Positions 17,963 to 26,125 of a DNA stretch of 64,000 bases are shown here, piece by piece. The position numbers and the translations under genes are program-made. Source of the stretch: Bacteroidales bacterium (GTDB lineage: Bacteria; Bacteroidota; Bacteroidia; Bacteroidales; JAAYJT01); NCBI GenBank assembly GCA_014860575.1, contig JACZJK010000011.1:1-64000 (forward strand). The letters run 5' to 3'. The notes below the pieces were generated by a model. It was not told the origin of the DNA. It ran no database searches and saw only the letters and a list, made by a program, of their open reading frames with translations. Positions within the stretch are counted from its first letter, which is position 1, and every line of letters starts with the position of its first letter.

Positions 17963-18889
17963 CTACTTCCTGCTGCTGCTAAATAGCAGTTCTTTTTCCT
18001 CCTTGGATAAACTATCGTAACCCGAACGTTTGATTTTCTCAAGGATGCTGTCAATCTTTTTCTGGTTCGCAACTTTCTGATAATTATATTCATCGTCAGT
18101 AAGAGGCTTGTCGCTGGTATAAACATTCCTGAAAGGTTTTTTCTTTTGGGTATGAAATGAACCGAAAATACCACCAAACTTTTTAATGATGAAAGGTGCT
18201 GACAAATCCGTGCCTTTACTCAATAAACTAATATAAAGAAACCCTAATGCAGCACCGCCAAGATGTGCAATATGACCACCGGCATTTCCTGAACGAATCA
18301 TAAAAAAATCAATGACGATGGTGAATAATGCCACGTACTTAATTTTTACGGGGCCTATCAGCAACAGGTAAATGGTGTAGTTGGGCACATAAAATGCAAT
18401 AGCAACCACAATGGCCAGCACCGATGCCGAAGCACCCAATGCAAGTGCAGCAGGCAAAGCCGACTCAAATGCCGGGAAAATATTATAAAACAGAATAAAC
18501 AAAAGAGCGCCTGCAATGCCGCCGGCTATGTATGTGAAAACCAACTGCCGGTTATTAAGGTATTGTAAAAATATCTGCCCGAACCAAAAAAGCCAGAGCA
18601 TATTGAACAGCAAATGCAAAAAGTCAATGTGAAGGAACATGTATGTAAAAGGTGTCCATGGCTTAAGCAGCAACAAACCCAAATCAGCGGGAACGGCCAG
18701 CCATTGGGTCACAAAACTGAAAAGCGCCGCTGATGAATCGGTTCCCGGGCTTGAGAACAGAAAAGCAAATACACCTAAAAATCTGATTAATATCCAGATA
18801 ATCACATTGATCAGGATCAATTTGGGCAATGCCGAACTGCTTCCAAAAAATGACCTGAGCCGGTCAAGAAATGAGGTTTGCTGGTACAT
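17963..18889 (-). CDS. Rhomboid-family intramembrane serine protease (downstream copy)
   Basis: 308 aa with about six membrane helices. The rhomboid core is visible: FLHIDFLHLLFNMLWLFWFG (helix 2 region), ALGASASVLAIV with the catalytic Ser in GxSx, and GGHIAHLGGAALGFLY with the catalytic His. A soluble charged tail of about 90 residues follows (DDEYNYQKVANQKKIDSILE), a tail seen in many Bacteroidota rhomboids. It lies 3 bp after the second rhomboid gene on the same strand, so the pair is an operon. The GASAS site differs slightly from the usual GASG. Substrates are unknown. Confidence 0.9.
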   Translation of the reverse strand: MYQQTSFLDRLRSFFGSSSALPKLILINVIIWILIRFLGVFAFLFSSPGTDSSAALFSFVTQWLAVPADLGLLLLKPWTPFTYMFLHIDFLHLLFNMLWLFWFGQIFLQYLNNRQLVFTYIAGGIAGALLFILFYNIFPAFESALPAALALGASASVLAIVVAIAFYVPNYTIYLLLIGPVKIKYVALFTIVIDFFMIRSGNAGGHIAHLGGAALGFLYISLLSKGTDLSAPFIIKKFGGIFGSFHTQKKKPFRNVYTSDKPLTDDEYNYQKVANQKKIDSILEKIKRSGYDSLSKEEKELLFSSSRK

Positions 18890-18892
18890 AAC

Positions 18893-19750
18893 TTAGAAAA
18901 ACTTGGGCTTGTCTTTATAACGCCAATACATGATAAGTAAGTATCCAAAAATCATTCCACCAAGGTGGGCAAAATGCGCCACATTGCTTGAGGTTCGCGA
19001 AAAGCCAAGGTAAAGCTCAAGCAATCCATAAAGCAATACAAAATATTTTGCCTTAATAGGTATGGCCAGGTATAGGTAGATGATCACATTGGGGAAAATC
19101 ATTCCAAACGCGAGTAAGATTCCGAACACAGCGCCGGAAGCGCCCACCACGTTGGGAAGGTTCAGAAAATATGTTTTGTAATCGGCCACAAACTCAATGG
19201 AACGCTGCAAGGCAGCATAATTTTCCTGGCTGCTACCAACTTGCTGTACATCGTTCTGGAACGATGAGAATGCCAGCCAGATTTCACCTGAATACTGATT
19301 GATGGCAAAGCGGTGGTTGGCAATCAGGTTGTTAAGCGACTGTGTTCCCGGATCGGATAGAAAAGCGTTGATCAACTGCAGGTCGGGTTGCAGGGTGAAA
19401 TAAATGGTTACATAATGAACCAGGGCGGCGCCAATTCCGGTAATCAGGTAATAGATCAGAAATCTTTTCGGGCCCCAATAGTTTTCGAGCGTATTGCCGA
19501 ACATCCACAACGCAAACATATTGAACAGGATGTGGGTAAAGCCACCATGCATGAACATGTAAGTGATGAACTGGTAAGGGGCAAACTTTTCGGCTGCAAA
19601 ATACCGTAGGCCAAAGATATCAATCAGGTCAATGCCAAAAGCCTTTTCCAGGCCAATGGTGGCAAGAAAAAAAAGCCCGTTAATGATTAATAAATTCTTT
19701 ACTACGGGTGGTAAAACCCTGAAGCCCATGGGGCGGTATTGTCCGTTCAT
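18893..19750 (-). CDS. Rhomboid-family intramembrane serine protease (upstream copy)
   Basis: 285 aa, about six membrane helices. GGFTHILFNMFALWMFG, GASGAVFGILLAFGMIFPN (canonical GASG with the catalytic Ser) and VAHFAHLGGMIFGYLL (catalytic His) are present. An insert of about 60 residues between helices 3 and 4 (LQPDLQLINAFLSD to SIEFVADYKTYF) lies in a loop. First gene of a two-rhomboid operon; mutL starts upstream on the same strand, separated by 87 bp of low-complexity spacer, so co-transcription with mutL is possible. Confidence 0.92.
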   Translation of the reverse strand: MNGQYRPMGFRVLPPVVKNLLIINGLFFLATIGLEKAFGIDLIDIFGLRYFAAEKFAPYQFITYMFMHGGFTHILFNMFALWMFGNTLENYWGPKRFLIYYLITGIGAALVHYVTIYFTLQPDLQLINAFLSDPGTQSLNNLIANHRFAINQYSGEIWLAFSSFQNDVQQVGSSQENYAALQRSIEFVADYKTYFLNLPNVVGASGAVFGILLAFGMIFPNVIIYLYLAIPIKAKYFVLLYGLLELYLGFSRTSSNVAHFAHLGGMIFGYLLIMYWRYKDKPKFF

Positions 19751-19754
19751 TCAG

Positions 19755-19835
19755 TTTACGATTTTTGATTTACGAGGTACGATTTACAATTTGGGATTTC
19801 TTTGAATTTTGAATTTTGAATTTTGAATTTGATTT
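19755..19835. repeat. Low-complexity spacer array (TTTACGATTT / TTTTGAATTT words)
   Basis: Imperfect tandem words: TTTACGATTTTTGATTTACGA, then TTTGAATTTTGAATTTTGAA. Related words recur at 21675-21850 and, inverted, at 60361-60410. Confidence 0.7.
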
Positions 19836-19837
19836 AT

Positions 19838-21667
19838 TCATTCCCTGAACAACTTTCCGATTTCGGCAATTGTAAGAATGCGCAGGGTTGGACTGCCATC
19901 AGGTGCTGTTTCGGGGGCCTTGCTTGCAAACAATTCATTTACAATATTAAACATTTCTTCGTTTCCAAGGGCTTTCCCGGGTTTGATGGCGAGTTGCCTG
20001 GCCATGGAACGGGCAAGACTGGTTTTTTTATCACTTTTCAGATCAACAAGATTTCTCTTATAATTATCAATTATCTTCTCTAAAAGTTCACCCGGATTGT
20101 TATTATCCATATCAGCTGGCATGCCGCTGACAACAAAGGTACTGATGCCTAGTGGTTCGATCACAAAACCCAGCATCCGCAACTGTGGATAGATCTCGCG
20201 CAGGATGTCTGCATTGGCCGGGATGAAATTAACGGTTTGAGGAAACATATTTTGTTGCGATCCGGGATTATTACCCGAAAGGCTTTCCATCAACTTATCA
20301 TACAATATCCGTTGGTGCGCGTAATGCTGGTCAATGATCATCAGTCCTGATCTGACCCTTGCCAGGATGTACCTGCCGTTTACCTGCATCAGTTGACTGT
20401 TTTCGGGAACGAGGGCGGCCTCTTCCTGCCCGGTTTCAGTAAGATCCTGTTCGGTTCGTAATAATAACGCCGACTGTGATGGCTGCTCGATTTTATACAA
20501 TTGCTGCCAGTGCTCATCCACCGGTTTCCTGGAAGGTTGCTGCTGAGTAGCGTTGCCCTGCCTGAATGGGCTATAATCGGGATCGAGTTTTATCTGTGGT
20601 TGCCTGGGAATATAATCAGGCGGCATTGTCGGGATATTGATGCTTTGTTCCCTGTCGAAATCCAGTGCTGGCGCAAGGCTGAACTTGCCTAGTGCTTTTT
20701 TGACCGCTGCCTTCAATGTTGCATAAATCACCTGGTTATGCTGGAAATTAACTTCGGTTTTTGTAGGATGAATGTTAATGTCAATCGTTGTTGGGTCAAC
20801 CTCGAGATAGATAAAGTAAACCGGGTGCGAATCATCGGGGATTAATTCTTTATAAGCGGTGTCAACGGCATGGTGCAAATAAGGATTGCGGATAAAGCGC
20901 TTGTTTACGAAGAAAAACTGCTCGCCCCGGGTTTTGCGCGAAAATTCGGGTTTGCCAAGCAGTCCCCTGATTTCAACCTCCGGTGTGGTTTCGGTAAGCG
21001 GGATCAGACGGTTCGAAAAATGATTGCCCATCAACGCCACAATGCGTTGTTTCAGGCTGGCCCGCTGCAGCACGAACATGGGCTTATCACTGTTATACAA
21101 TGAGAACCCAATTTCATTGTAAACCAATGCCACCCGCTGAAACTCTTCGATGATATGCCGGAATTCGGCGTTATTGGATTTCAGGAAATTGCGGCGGGCG
21201 GGCACATTGAAAAACAGGTTTTTTACCGCAATGGAAGTTCCGGTTGGACAAGCTATCGGAGATTGGTTCTTAAAAGCAGCGCCTTCAATTTCCACCAGGG
21301 TTCCCAGGTCATCGTCCTGCCTCCGCGATTTAAGCTGAACCTGTGCCACCGAGGCAATGGAGGCAAGCGCTTCGCCACGAAAGCCAAGCGAGCGGATCGC
21401 AAAAAGGTCGGCGGCTTCACGAATCTTGGAAGTGGCATGTCGTTCGAACGCCAAACGGGCATCGGTAAGTGACATTCCGCAGCCATTGTCAACAATTTGT
21501 ATGAGCGCGCGCCCTGAATCCTTTATATACAGCTTGATCTCGGTTGCGCCGGCATCAATGGCGTTTTCCAGCAACTCCTTCACGGCAGAAGCCGGGCGCT
21601 GTATAACCTCGCCGGCAGCAATCTGGTTCGCAACTGATTCAGGAAGAAGCTTGATGATGTCGGGCAT
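19838..21667 (-). CDS. mutL: MutL, DNA mismatch repair protein
   Basis: 609 aa. The N-terminal GHKL ATPase motifs are intact: IAAGEVIQRPASAVKELLEN, AIDAGATEIKLYIKDSG, VDNGCGMS, FRGEALASIASV. A proline/glutamine-rich linker (about 335-410) joins the C-terminal dimerisation domain. There the endonuclease motifs of MutL proteins from MutH-less bacteria are not intact: DQHxxxE reads DQHYAHQ, the ACR-type motif reads MARQLAIKPGKAL, and the CPHGRP motif reads APDGSP. The protein is therefore expected to act as the matchmaker between mismatch recognition and downstream steps, possibly without its own nicking activity (inference). Good start at ATG 21667 followed by the conserved MPDIIKLLPESVANQIAAGE. 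Confidence 0.97.
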   Translation of the reverse strand: MPDIIKLLPESVANQIAAGEVIQRPASAVKELLENAIDAGATEIKLYIKDSGRALIQIVDNGCGMSLTDARLAFERHATSKIREAADLFAIRSLGFRGEALASIASVAQVQLKSRRQDDDLGTLVEIEGAAFKNQSPIACPTGTSIAVKNLFFNVPARRNFLKSNNAEFRHIIEEFQRVALVYNEIGFSLYNSDKPMFVLQRASLKQRIVALMGNHFSNRLIPLTETTPEVEIRGLLGKPEFSRKTRGEQFFFVNKRFIRNPYLHHAVDTAYKELIPDDSHPVYFIYLEVDPTTIDINIHPTKTEVNFQHNQVIYATLKAAVKKALGKFSLAPALDFDREQSINIPTMPPDYIPRQPQIKLDPDYSPFRQGNATQQQPSRKPVDEHWQQLYKIEQPSQSALLLRTEQDLTETGQEEAALVPENSQLMQVNGRYILARVRSGLMIIDQHYAHQRILYDKLMESLSGNNPGSQQNMFPQTVNFIPANADILREIYPQLRMLGFVIEPLGISTFVVSGMPADMDNNNPGELLEKIIDNYKRNLVDLKSDKKTSLARSMARQLAIKPGKALGNEEMFNIVNELFASKAPETAPDGSPTLRILTIAEIGKLFRE

Positions 21668-21898
21668 GGGGAAATTTCAGATTTCAGATTTACGATTTAA
21701 GATTTTGTGATGCTGTGATGCTGTGATGCAGTGCGGGGATGGTTGATTGGTTGATTGGTTAAATGGTTAATTTGTGGAGTGGTGGAGTAATGGAGTGATG
21801 GAGTAATGGAATTTACGATTTCAGATTTTTGATTTACGAATGACGAATTTAGAATCGGGATCTGCTTTGAACCTTGAAGCTTGAACTTTGAACTTGCT
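21668..21898. repeat. Low-complexity spacer array upstream of mutL
   Basis: No gene. Four blocks of word-like repeats: TTTCAGATTTCAGATTTACGA; three GTGATGCTG units; TGGAGTAATGGAGTGATGGA; and TTGAAGCTTGAACTTTGAAC. GGAGTAATGGAGTGATG (21784-21800) is an exact 17-nt reverse complement of 30619-30635. Confidence 0.75.
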
Positions 21899-22180
21899 TT
21901 AGAATCCTTTGTAGAAAAACATCAAATAGATAAACAGGGCAATGGCTGCGAGGTAAAGAAGTAAACGTACACTGGATACGGGGGCTTTTCGTTGCTGGCG
22001 GTCGCGGCGGGTTCGCCAGGAACGCTCAAGGTTTACACGCATACGCTCAACCTGATCGTCACCTTCTTTTGCTTCAACCGATTTCCTTATTTTTTCAAGT
22101 TCCTCCTTGCGCTCGTTGTAATACAAGGGGGTGTATTTGAACTCTTTGGGTTTTGCTGTTTTAAAAAATGATATCTTCAT
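21899..22180 (-). CDS. Small conserved single-pass membrane protein
   Basis: 93 aa. A charged, helical N-terminal part (YYNERKEELEKIRKSVEAKE, RSWRTRRDRQQRK) is followed by one C-terminal membrane helix (VRLLLYLAAIALFIYLMFFY), so it is probably tail-anchored in the inner membrane. Small proteins like this often sit near mutL in Bacteroidota, but I cannot name a function. Same strand as mutL, 231 bp upstream across a repeat-rich spacer. Confidence 0.7.
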   Translation of the reverse strand: MKISFFKTAKPKEFKYTPLYYNERKEELEKIRKSVEAKEGDDQVERMRVNLERSWRTRRDRQQRKAPVSSVRLLLYLAAIALFIYLMFFYKGF

Positions 22181-22492
22181 TGGTTATTTTTTTGCCACGG
22201 ATTCACGGATGCTTTTTATTTGCCACGAATGCACGAATAAATTGTAATGCAGTTCCCGAATCGCTGCGCTCTCGGGATTTCGCTGCACTCAAGATGCTGT
22301 GAAACCGAGTACCGCTCGCTGATTACTATCTACCTTTTTTTGCCACGGATGCTTAACTCAGTATACACGCGCAAACTCATGGCGCAAAGATAAAGGAAAT
22401 TTAGGAGTGACTGTGAACTGGAATTTCACAATGAAGGATTGTATGGTTCACCATACTGATTAGCGTTTGACAGTTCTTTGTGCAGCGTCCTA
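22181..22492. other. Gene-free spacer with degenerate repeats
   Basis: Holds TTTGCCACGGATTCACGGATG and TTTGCCACGAATGCACGAAT (tandem variants, 22191-22240), a third TTTTGCCACGGATGC (22337-22351), and CGCTGCGCTCTCGGGATTTCG. No reading frame of note. Confidence 0.6.
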
Positions 22493-22942
22493 TTAATTGG
22501 CTGGTGTTAGTTTTTTGCCCAAATAATTTCTTCTAGCCGTAACACCATATTTTTGATAAACAAAAATGCTATCGGTATTGAAGAACCTAGCATAATCAGG
22601 TGGCCCATTACAATCAAGACAGGTATAGGTATTGTTCCCCTCAAACGTTGCAATAAAACTGTAAGATCCAATAATAATGTTTAGAGAACTGTCCTGATGT
22701 TTCTCGGTTATAATCATTGTGCTATACCCTACGGTATCGGTGATCCAGACTAAGTAAGGAAAATAAGTCGGATCAAGATTAGTAAATGTTTCCATACAAG
22801 TATATGTGCCAACAAAGTCATCTCGGAAATCAGGCGGTTTTTCATTGTTCTCTGACTCACAAGAAGTCATAACACTGAGTAAAAAGACCAAAAATTTCAA
22901 TTTACGAATAGCGCTTATTTTGATATCAGATAAAACGTTCAT
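22493..22942 (-). CDS. Hypothetical lipoprotein
   Basis: 149 aa. N-terminal hydrophobic segment and lipobox (FLVFLLSVMTSC, Cys about residue 29) indicate a lipoprotein. The mature part begins with an acidic linker, then a beta-rich region (FVGTYTCMETF, STMIITEKHQDSSLNIIIGS, NTYTCLDCNG) of lipocalin-like look. I do not recognise the family. Isolated gene in the accessory region. Starts nearer the hydrophobic segment are possible (an internal Met occurs only after it), so ATG 22942 was kept. Confidence 0.6.
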   Translation of the reverse strand: MNVLSDIKISAIRKLKFLVFLLSVMTSCESENNEKPPDFRDDFVGTYTCMETFTNLDPTYFPYLVWITDTVGYSTMIITEKHQDSSLNIIIGSYSFIATFEGNNTYTCLDCNGPPDYARFFNTDSIFVYQKYGVTARRNYLGKKLTPAN

Positions 22943-23137
22943 TATAAGGCGTTTTAAAAATTTGTCCGGTTTATATATTATTAACCTAGTGTGATCAACT
23001 TATCCTTTGAAACCTAATTCGAATATAGAAACAAATACTGCAGCGCTCGTAAAAAAGTTTAAGGCCATGATACCGTAGGACTCAGCAAGCCGGGAAAGAC
23101 CCTGCTGCTTAAATCTTTATTCGTTGTATGTTAAAAT

Positions 23138-23273
23138 GATTATCAAATATTTGGACAACGGCTTTAAACGTCCTTTAATAGATTGCCAAAAGTTAGTTTT
23201 AGTTGCATCGTTAAGGAAATGTTGCTGTTATCAGTTTTTCAACAATGTCGGATTTTGACAACATCTTCGACAT
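23138..23273 (-). pseudogene. Frameshifted copy of the 42-aa ORF at 24388-24516
   Basis: On the minus strand this 136-bp stretch reads MSKMLSKSDIVEKLITAT, then one extra T puts it out of frame; removing that base restores FLNDATKTNFWQSIKGRLKP and a few more residues. It matches the intact copy at 24383-24516 along its whole length in the same orientation. Together they flank the heme-motif lipoprotein gene as imperfect direct repeats. Possible source: the C-terminal end of a HipA-type kinase gene (inferred). Confidence 0.65.
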
Positions 23274-23310
23274 ACTATCATGATAAATCATCTTCACGTC
23301 TTATTTCAGC

Positions 23311-24294
23311 TCAATTGGCAGGCGTGCCATCATTGATCCATAATTGGATCTGGGTAATATTGCAGTCCGAAAGCTTCTGGCCGTTTTGGGGCATAGGCGA
23401 AAATCCCTGATCGTGGCGGATGGCGCCCATCAACTGGCCGGAGTTGGCAACTGTTACCAGGTTCGCATGGTTCTCAAGCCTGATGCCACCGGAAGCGGAA
23501 GCTCCGTTATGGCAGCCAAAGCAACGGTTTTGAATGACCGGCCAAACGGTTCCAGAAAATGTTACATTCAAGGTGTCGCAATCAATATCATCGCAATAGT
23601 TGTTCAAAGCACCCTGCATAATCCAGTTAAAGATAGCTTCTCGCTGTGCCACATTGAGCGGGCTCATGGGTGGGGGCGGCATGCGGTCGCGGGGATCACT
23701 TTCGGTGATTGCTTCGTATAAATCGCTGCTGCCTGGCCTGCCTGGCCTCACATCACCGGTTTCCATGATGTTCTCATAATTATTCAGGATCACGCCATTC
23801 TGGGCAGTTGCAACATCGTGACAACCGGAAAGGGCGCAGGAAGATTGCAGCAAGGGCAGAATGGTGTTCTGAAAATATACAGTATCCGGATCGCAGGGAA
23901 TGCCCACAGGCGGTTCAGTAAAAGTTGTGTCGCGAACCCAAATCTCAAATTTCCGGATGTCGCAATCCGATAATTTATCTCCCACAGCCGGCATATTTGT
24001 AAAACCCTCTTCATGACGGATCGAACCCAGCAAAGCCCCGTTTTGTGCTACGAACGCTATGGCTGAAAAGTCAGTGAAATCAAGGCCAGCCTCGGGAGTA
24101 GCGCCGACATGACAGCTAATGCAATACTGATCAAGCAGCGGCATAATTGTGCCCGCGAAAGTTATATTGGTTGTATCACAGTCATCGGGAGGGTTTACCG
24201 GGGGACCCTCAATAGGTTCATGCCGGCAGGCGGCTGTGAACAAAAGCGCTGCAACAATTGCAGCCAGCAAGGAAATAATAAGATGTTTTTTCAT
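23311..24294 (-). CDS. Lipoprotein with duplicated c-type-cytochrome-like domains
   Basis: 327 aa, lipobox LLFTAAC (Cys23). Three heme-type motifs: CISCH, CALSGCH (CX4CH, non-standard) and CFGCH. Residues about 39-121 and 243-323 are copies of one another: CDTTNITFAGTIMPLLDQ against CDTLNVTFSGTVWPVIQN, and both end NMP/PMP...GxKLSDCxI followed by a W(V/I)xD stretch. The central domain carries the CX4CH. This resembles the PSCyt1/cytochrome-c-like domains of planctomycetes and Bacteroidota; an electron-transfer role at the outer face of a membrane is inferred. Flanked by the two related small-ORF copies. Confidence 0.8.
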   Translation of the reverse strand: MKKHLIISLLAAIVAALLFTAACRHEPIEGPPVNPPDDCDTTNITFAGTIMPLLDQYCISCHVGATPEAGLDFTDFSAIAFVAQNGALLGSIRHEEGFTNMPAVGDKLSDCDIRKFEIWVRDTTFTEPPVGIPCDPDTVYFQNTILPLLQSSCALSGCHDVATAQNGVILNNYENIMETGDVRPGRPGSSDLYEAITESDPRDRMPPPPMSPLNVAQREAIFNWIMQGALNNYCDDIDCDTLNVTFSGTVWPVIQNRCFGCHNGASASGGIRLENHANLVTVANSGQLMGAIRHDQGFSPMPQNGQKLSDCNITQIQLWINDGTPAN

Positions 24295-24387
24295 CGTGAT
24301 TGGATTGAAAACCAGCAGAAAAATTCTATTGCAATATTACAAGTAAAAACCGGCCGATGCGCTTAGAATGTTTATTAATTGCGATTA

Positions 24388-24516
24388 TCAAACTTTTGAC
24401 AATTGCTTTAGACGCCCATTATACGACTGCCAGTAGTTTCGCTTAGCTGAATCGTTAAGGAATGAAGCCGTTATCAGTTGTTCAACAAGGTCGGATTTTG
24501 ACAACATCTTCGACAT
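24388..24516 (-). CDS. 42-aa ORF, possible remnant of a hipA C-terminus
   Basis: Reads MSKMLSKSDLVEQLITASFL then NDSAKRNYWQSYNGRLKQLS, ending KV. It lies 37 bp after the HipB-like regulator on the same strand. The layout SFL-x-D-x-x-K-x-x-Y-x-x-x-x-x-x-R-L-K-x-L resembles the last helix of HipA kinases, and hipA is the expected partner downstream of a hipB-like gene, so I read this as what is left after deletion of hipA (inference from memory of the family). It could instead be a true small protein. A frameshifted twin is at 23138-23273. Confidence 0.45.
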   Translation of the reverse strand: MSKMLSKSDLVEQLITASFLNDSAKRNYWQSYNGRLKQLSKV

Positions 24517-24553
24517 CCGGCTTCCTCATCCTTAAAAAGTATTTATGCCTTTC

Positions 24554-24772
24554 TCATTGATTACGTGAAAGATTTTTCAGTTTCAGGCTAACTTCCAGTC
24601 CCAACACATCGGCTATCTTTTGTAAAGTCTGAAGTGTAGGATTCCCTTTCCCGCTTTCAAACTGTTTTAAAGTTCGTAAGCCAACACCTGATAATTGAGC
24701 CAGGGTTTCCTGAGTAACTTTCAAGGAAGCCCTGCGCTCTTTAATTTGTTTGATCAATTCCTGAAAGTGCAT
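24554..24772 (-). CDS. HipB-like Xre-family helix-turn-helix regulator
   Basis: 72 aa. Helix-turn-helix: LKVTQETLAQLSGVGLRTLK, then QFESGKGNPTLQTLQKIADV and LGLEVSLKLK, the typical small HTH_3 domain used by HipB antitoxins. It should bind DNA as a dimer. No full HipA kinase follows; only the 42-aa ORF does, so the regulator may be an orphan. Upstream sequence (24781-24825) contains a doubled TTTTATC (minus strand) that could be an operator, but this was not resolved. Confidence 0.8.
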   Translation of the reverse strand: MHFQELIKQIKERRASLKVTQETLAQLSGVGLRTLKQFESGKGNPTLQTLQKIADVLGLEVSLKLKNLSRNQ

Positions 24773-25016
24773 TATCCGGCTCTTTTATGAGTAAAAATAC
24801 GATAAAATGGATAAAATATGACAGAAAGAGCAGTAAAGGGCACTTTTGGTTGTGTGGTTTAGATAAAGTTAATTGCTACAAATTGCCTCTTAGCCAGCTT
24901 CATCCTCTAGAATTTGTGCACATTCCTTCTTGATACTACTGTTACACTTGATCGCTTAAAGTAAATAGGTTTTAATCCATGCTTGAACTTTACCAGCGTA
25001 TTGCCTAACATTTTAA

Positions 25017-25102
25017 TGAACCGCTGTATACGAGACCCGTAGGTACAGTGGTGTGAAAGGCTCTCCCCATCAGCTAACGCTGGTGGGGCAGCCTACTCGA
25101 TT
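25017..25102 (+). mobile_element. 3' end of a group II (IIC-type) intron: domains V and VI
   Basis: Domain V: ACCGCTGTA (25020-25028) pairs with TACAGTGGT (25044-25052); inside it TACG (25029-25032) pairs with CGTA (25038-25041), leaving a GG bulge and AGACC loop, and the CGC triad lies in the lower stem. Domain VI-like hairpin: CCCCATCAGC (25065-25074), TAAC loop, GCTGGTGGGG (25079-25088). The CCTACTCGAT end (25092-25101) is of the type I know for IIC introns. No reverse transcriptase ORF remains: 24773-25016 is full of stops and nothing else was recognised there. Confidence 0.7.
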
Positions 25103-25109
25103 ACCTGCA
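25101..25109. repeat. attC-like R'' arm of the WG-repeat cassette
   Basis: TTACCTGCA, reading TGCAGGTAA on the gene strand, 6 bp after the WG-gene stop. It is the exact 9-nt inverted partner of the arm at the cassette's own start (TGCAGGTAAC, 26126-26135 on the plus strand). The intron 3' end directly abuts it. Confidence 0.55.
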
Positions 25110-25114
25110 GTTTT

Positions 25115-26116
25115 TTATTCAAATCTTGTCATCCTGTGTGGTTCATAGATTATTGGAATTATGACTTTCCCATTTTTGTTTATGAAGCCTGCTTTTCCAT
25201 CTTGTTCTACATAAGCAAATCCATTATTAAATTGACTTGCATAATCAAATTTTGGTTCAATTACGATTTCTCCTTTTTTATTTACAAACCCCCATTTATC
25301 ATTCAAGCTGAAGTTTGCAACACCTTCATAAAAGTGCCATATTCTGTCAAATTTCGGTTCAATTACAAGGTTGCCCTTTGCATCATAAGCTCCCCATTTT
25401 TCATTCTTTGCCTGAATAATGTGCATTCCGTTAGATAAATTCCCTGTGCTCAAATAATTCGGTGGAATTATTGTGTCGCCTTTTTCATTTAATCTACCAC
25501 GTCCGTTGTCAGTCTTAAATGCTCCTGGATAAGTGTTCAACGACCAAAGTCTTTTATGTCGATAATCTTCTTCTATGTATTCGAAAGTTTGACCATTTTT
25601 ATTAATTAAAACAAGTTCGTCTTCAAATGTCCAAACGACAGCAAGGTCAGAAAGAAATGGATAACAAGTTTGGTATTTTAAGGGAATTACGACTTGACCT
25701 TTTCTATTTATGTAGCCACAACTATCATTAATAGTCACATCTGCAAGTCCTTTTGAAAACCCACCAAATGATTCTTCATACTTAAAGGCGATTATTGTAT
25801 CCCCTTTTTTATCAATAAAGCCATATTTTTCTTCTTCATTTCCAACACAAGCTAGACCTTCATCCAAGAAGTCGGCATCCCAATACTGCGGTTCAATTAT
25901 TACCTTTCCTTGTCTGTCAATATATCCCCAAGCACTATCCTTTTCAACAGGAAAAAGTCTTTCGCTTTCTCCAAGAATGTAGTCATACACCGGATTCACA
26001 ACAATTTTTCCTTTAGAGTCTATAAGCCCATATTTATCTCCTTGCTTAATGACCGCCAATTTCGTTTGGCAGGACAAAAAGGGAAGTGATAATAAGATTA
26101 TTAAGATGGTTTTCAT
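25115..26116 (-). CDS. WG-repeat lipoprotein (cassette gene)
   Basis: 333 aa, lipobox LPFLSC (Cys16). The mature part is a run of about ten WG-type repeats of roughly 30 residues: KYGLIDSKGKIVVNPVYD, AWGYIDRQGKVIIEPQYWDA, KYGFIDKKGDTIIAFKYE, KWGFVNKKGEIVIEPKFDYA. These form extended beta structures of unknown ligand. It is predicted to be membrane-anchored. The ATG lies only 9 bp inside the matched 5' arm TTACCTGC and the stop is 6 bp before the other arm, the tight packing seen in integron gene cassettes. No Shine-Dalgarno sequence is visible. Confidence 0.85.
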   Translation of the reverse strand: MKTILIILLSLPFLSCQTKLAVIKQGDKYGLIDSKGKIVVNPVYDYILGESERLFPVEKDSAWGYIDRQGKVIIEPQYWDADFLDEGLACVGNEEEKYGFIDKKGDTIIAFKYEESFGGFSKGLADVTINDSCGYINRKGQVVIPLKYQTCYPFLSDLAVVWTFEDELVLINKNGQTFEYIEEDYRHKRLWSLNTYPGAFKTDNGRGRLNEKGDTIIPPNYLSTGNLSNGMHIIQAKNEKWGAYDAKGNLVIEPKFDRIWHFYEGVANFSLNDKWGFVNKKGEIVIEPKFDYASQFNNGFAYVEQDGKAGFINKNGKVIIPIIYEPHRMTRFE

Positions 26117-26125
26117 TTTTCAAAT

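Noticed and set aside
25003-25009. GCCTAAC, a perfect match to the RYYYAAC attC core, just before intron domain V
   Set aside because: It lies within what should be intron sequence, and one 7-mer is not enough to place a site.
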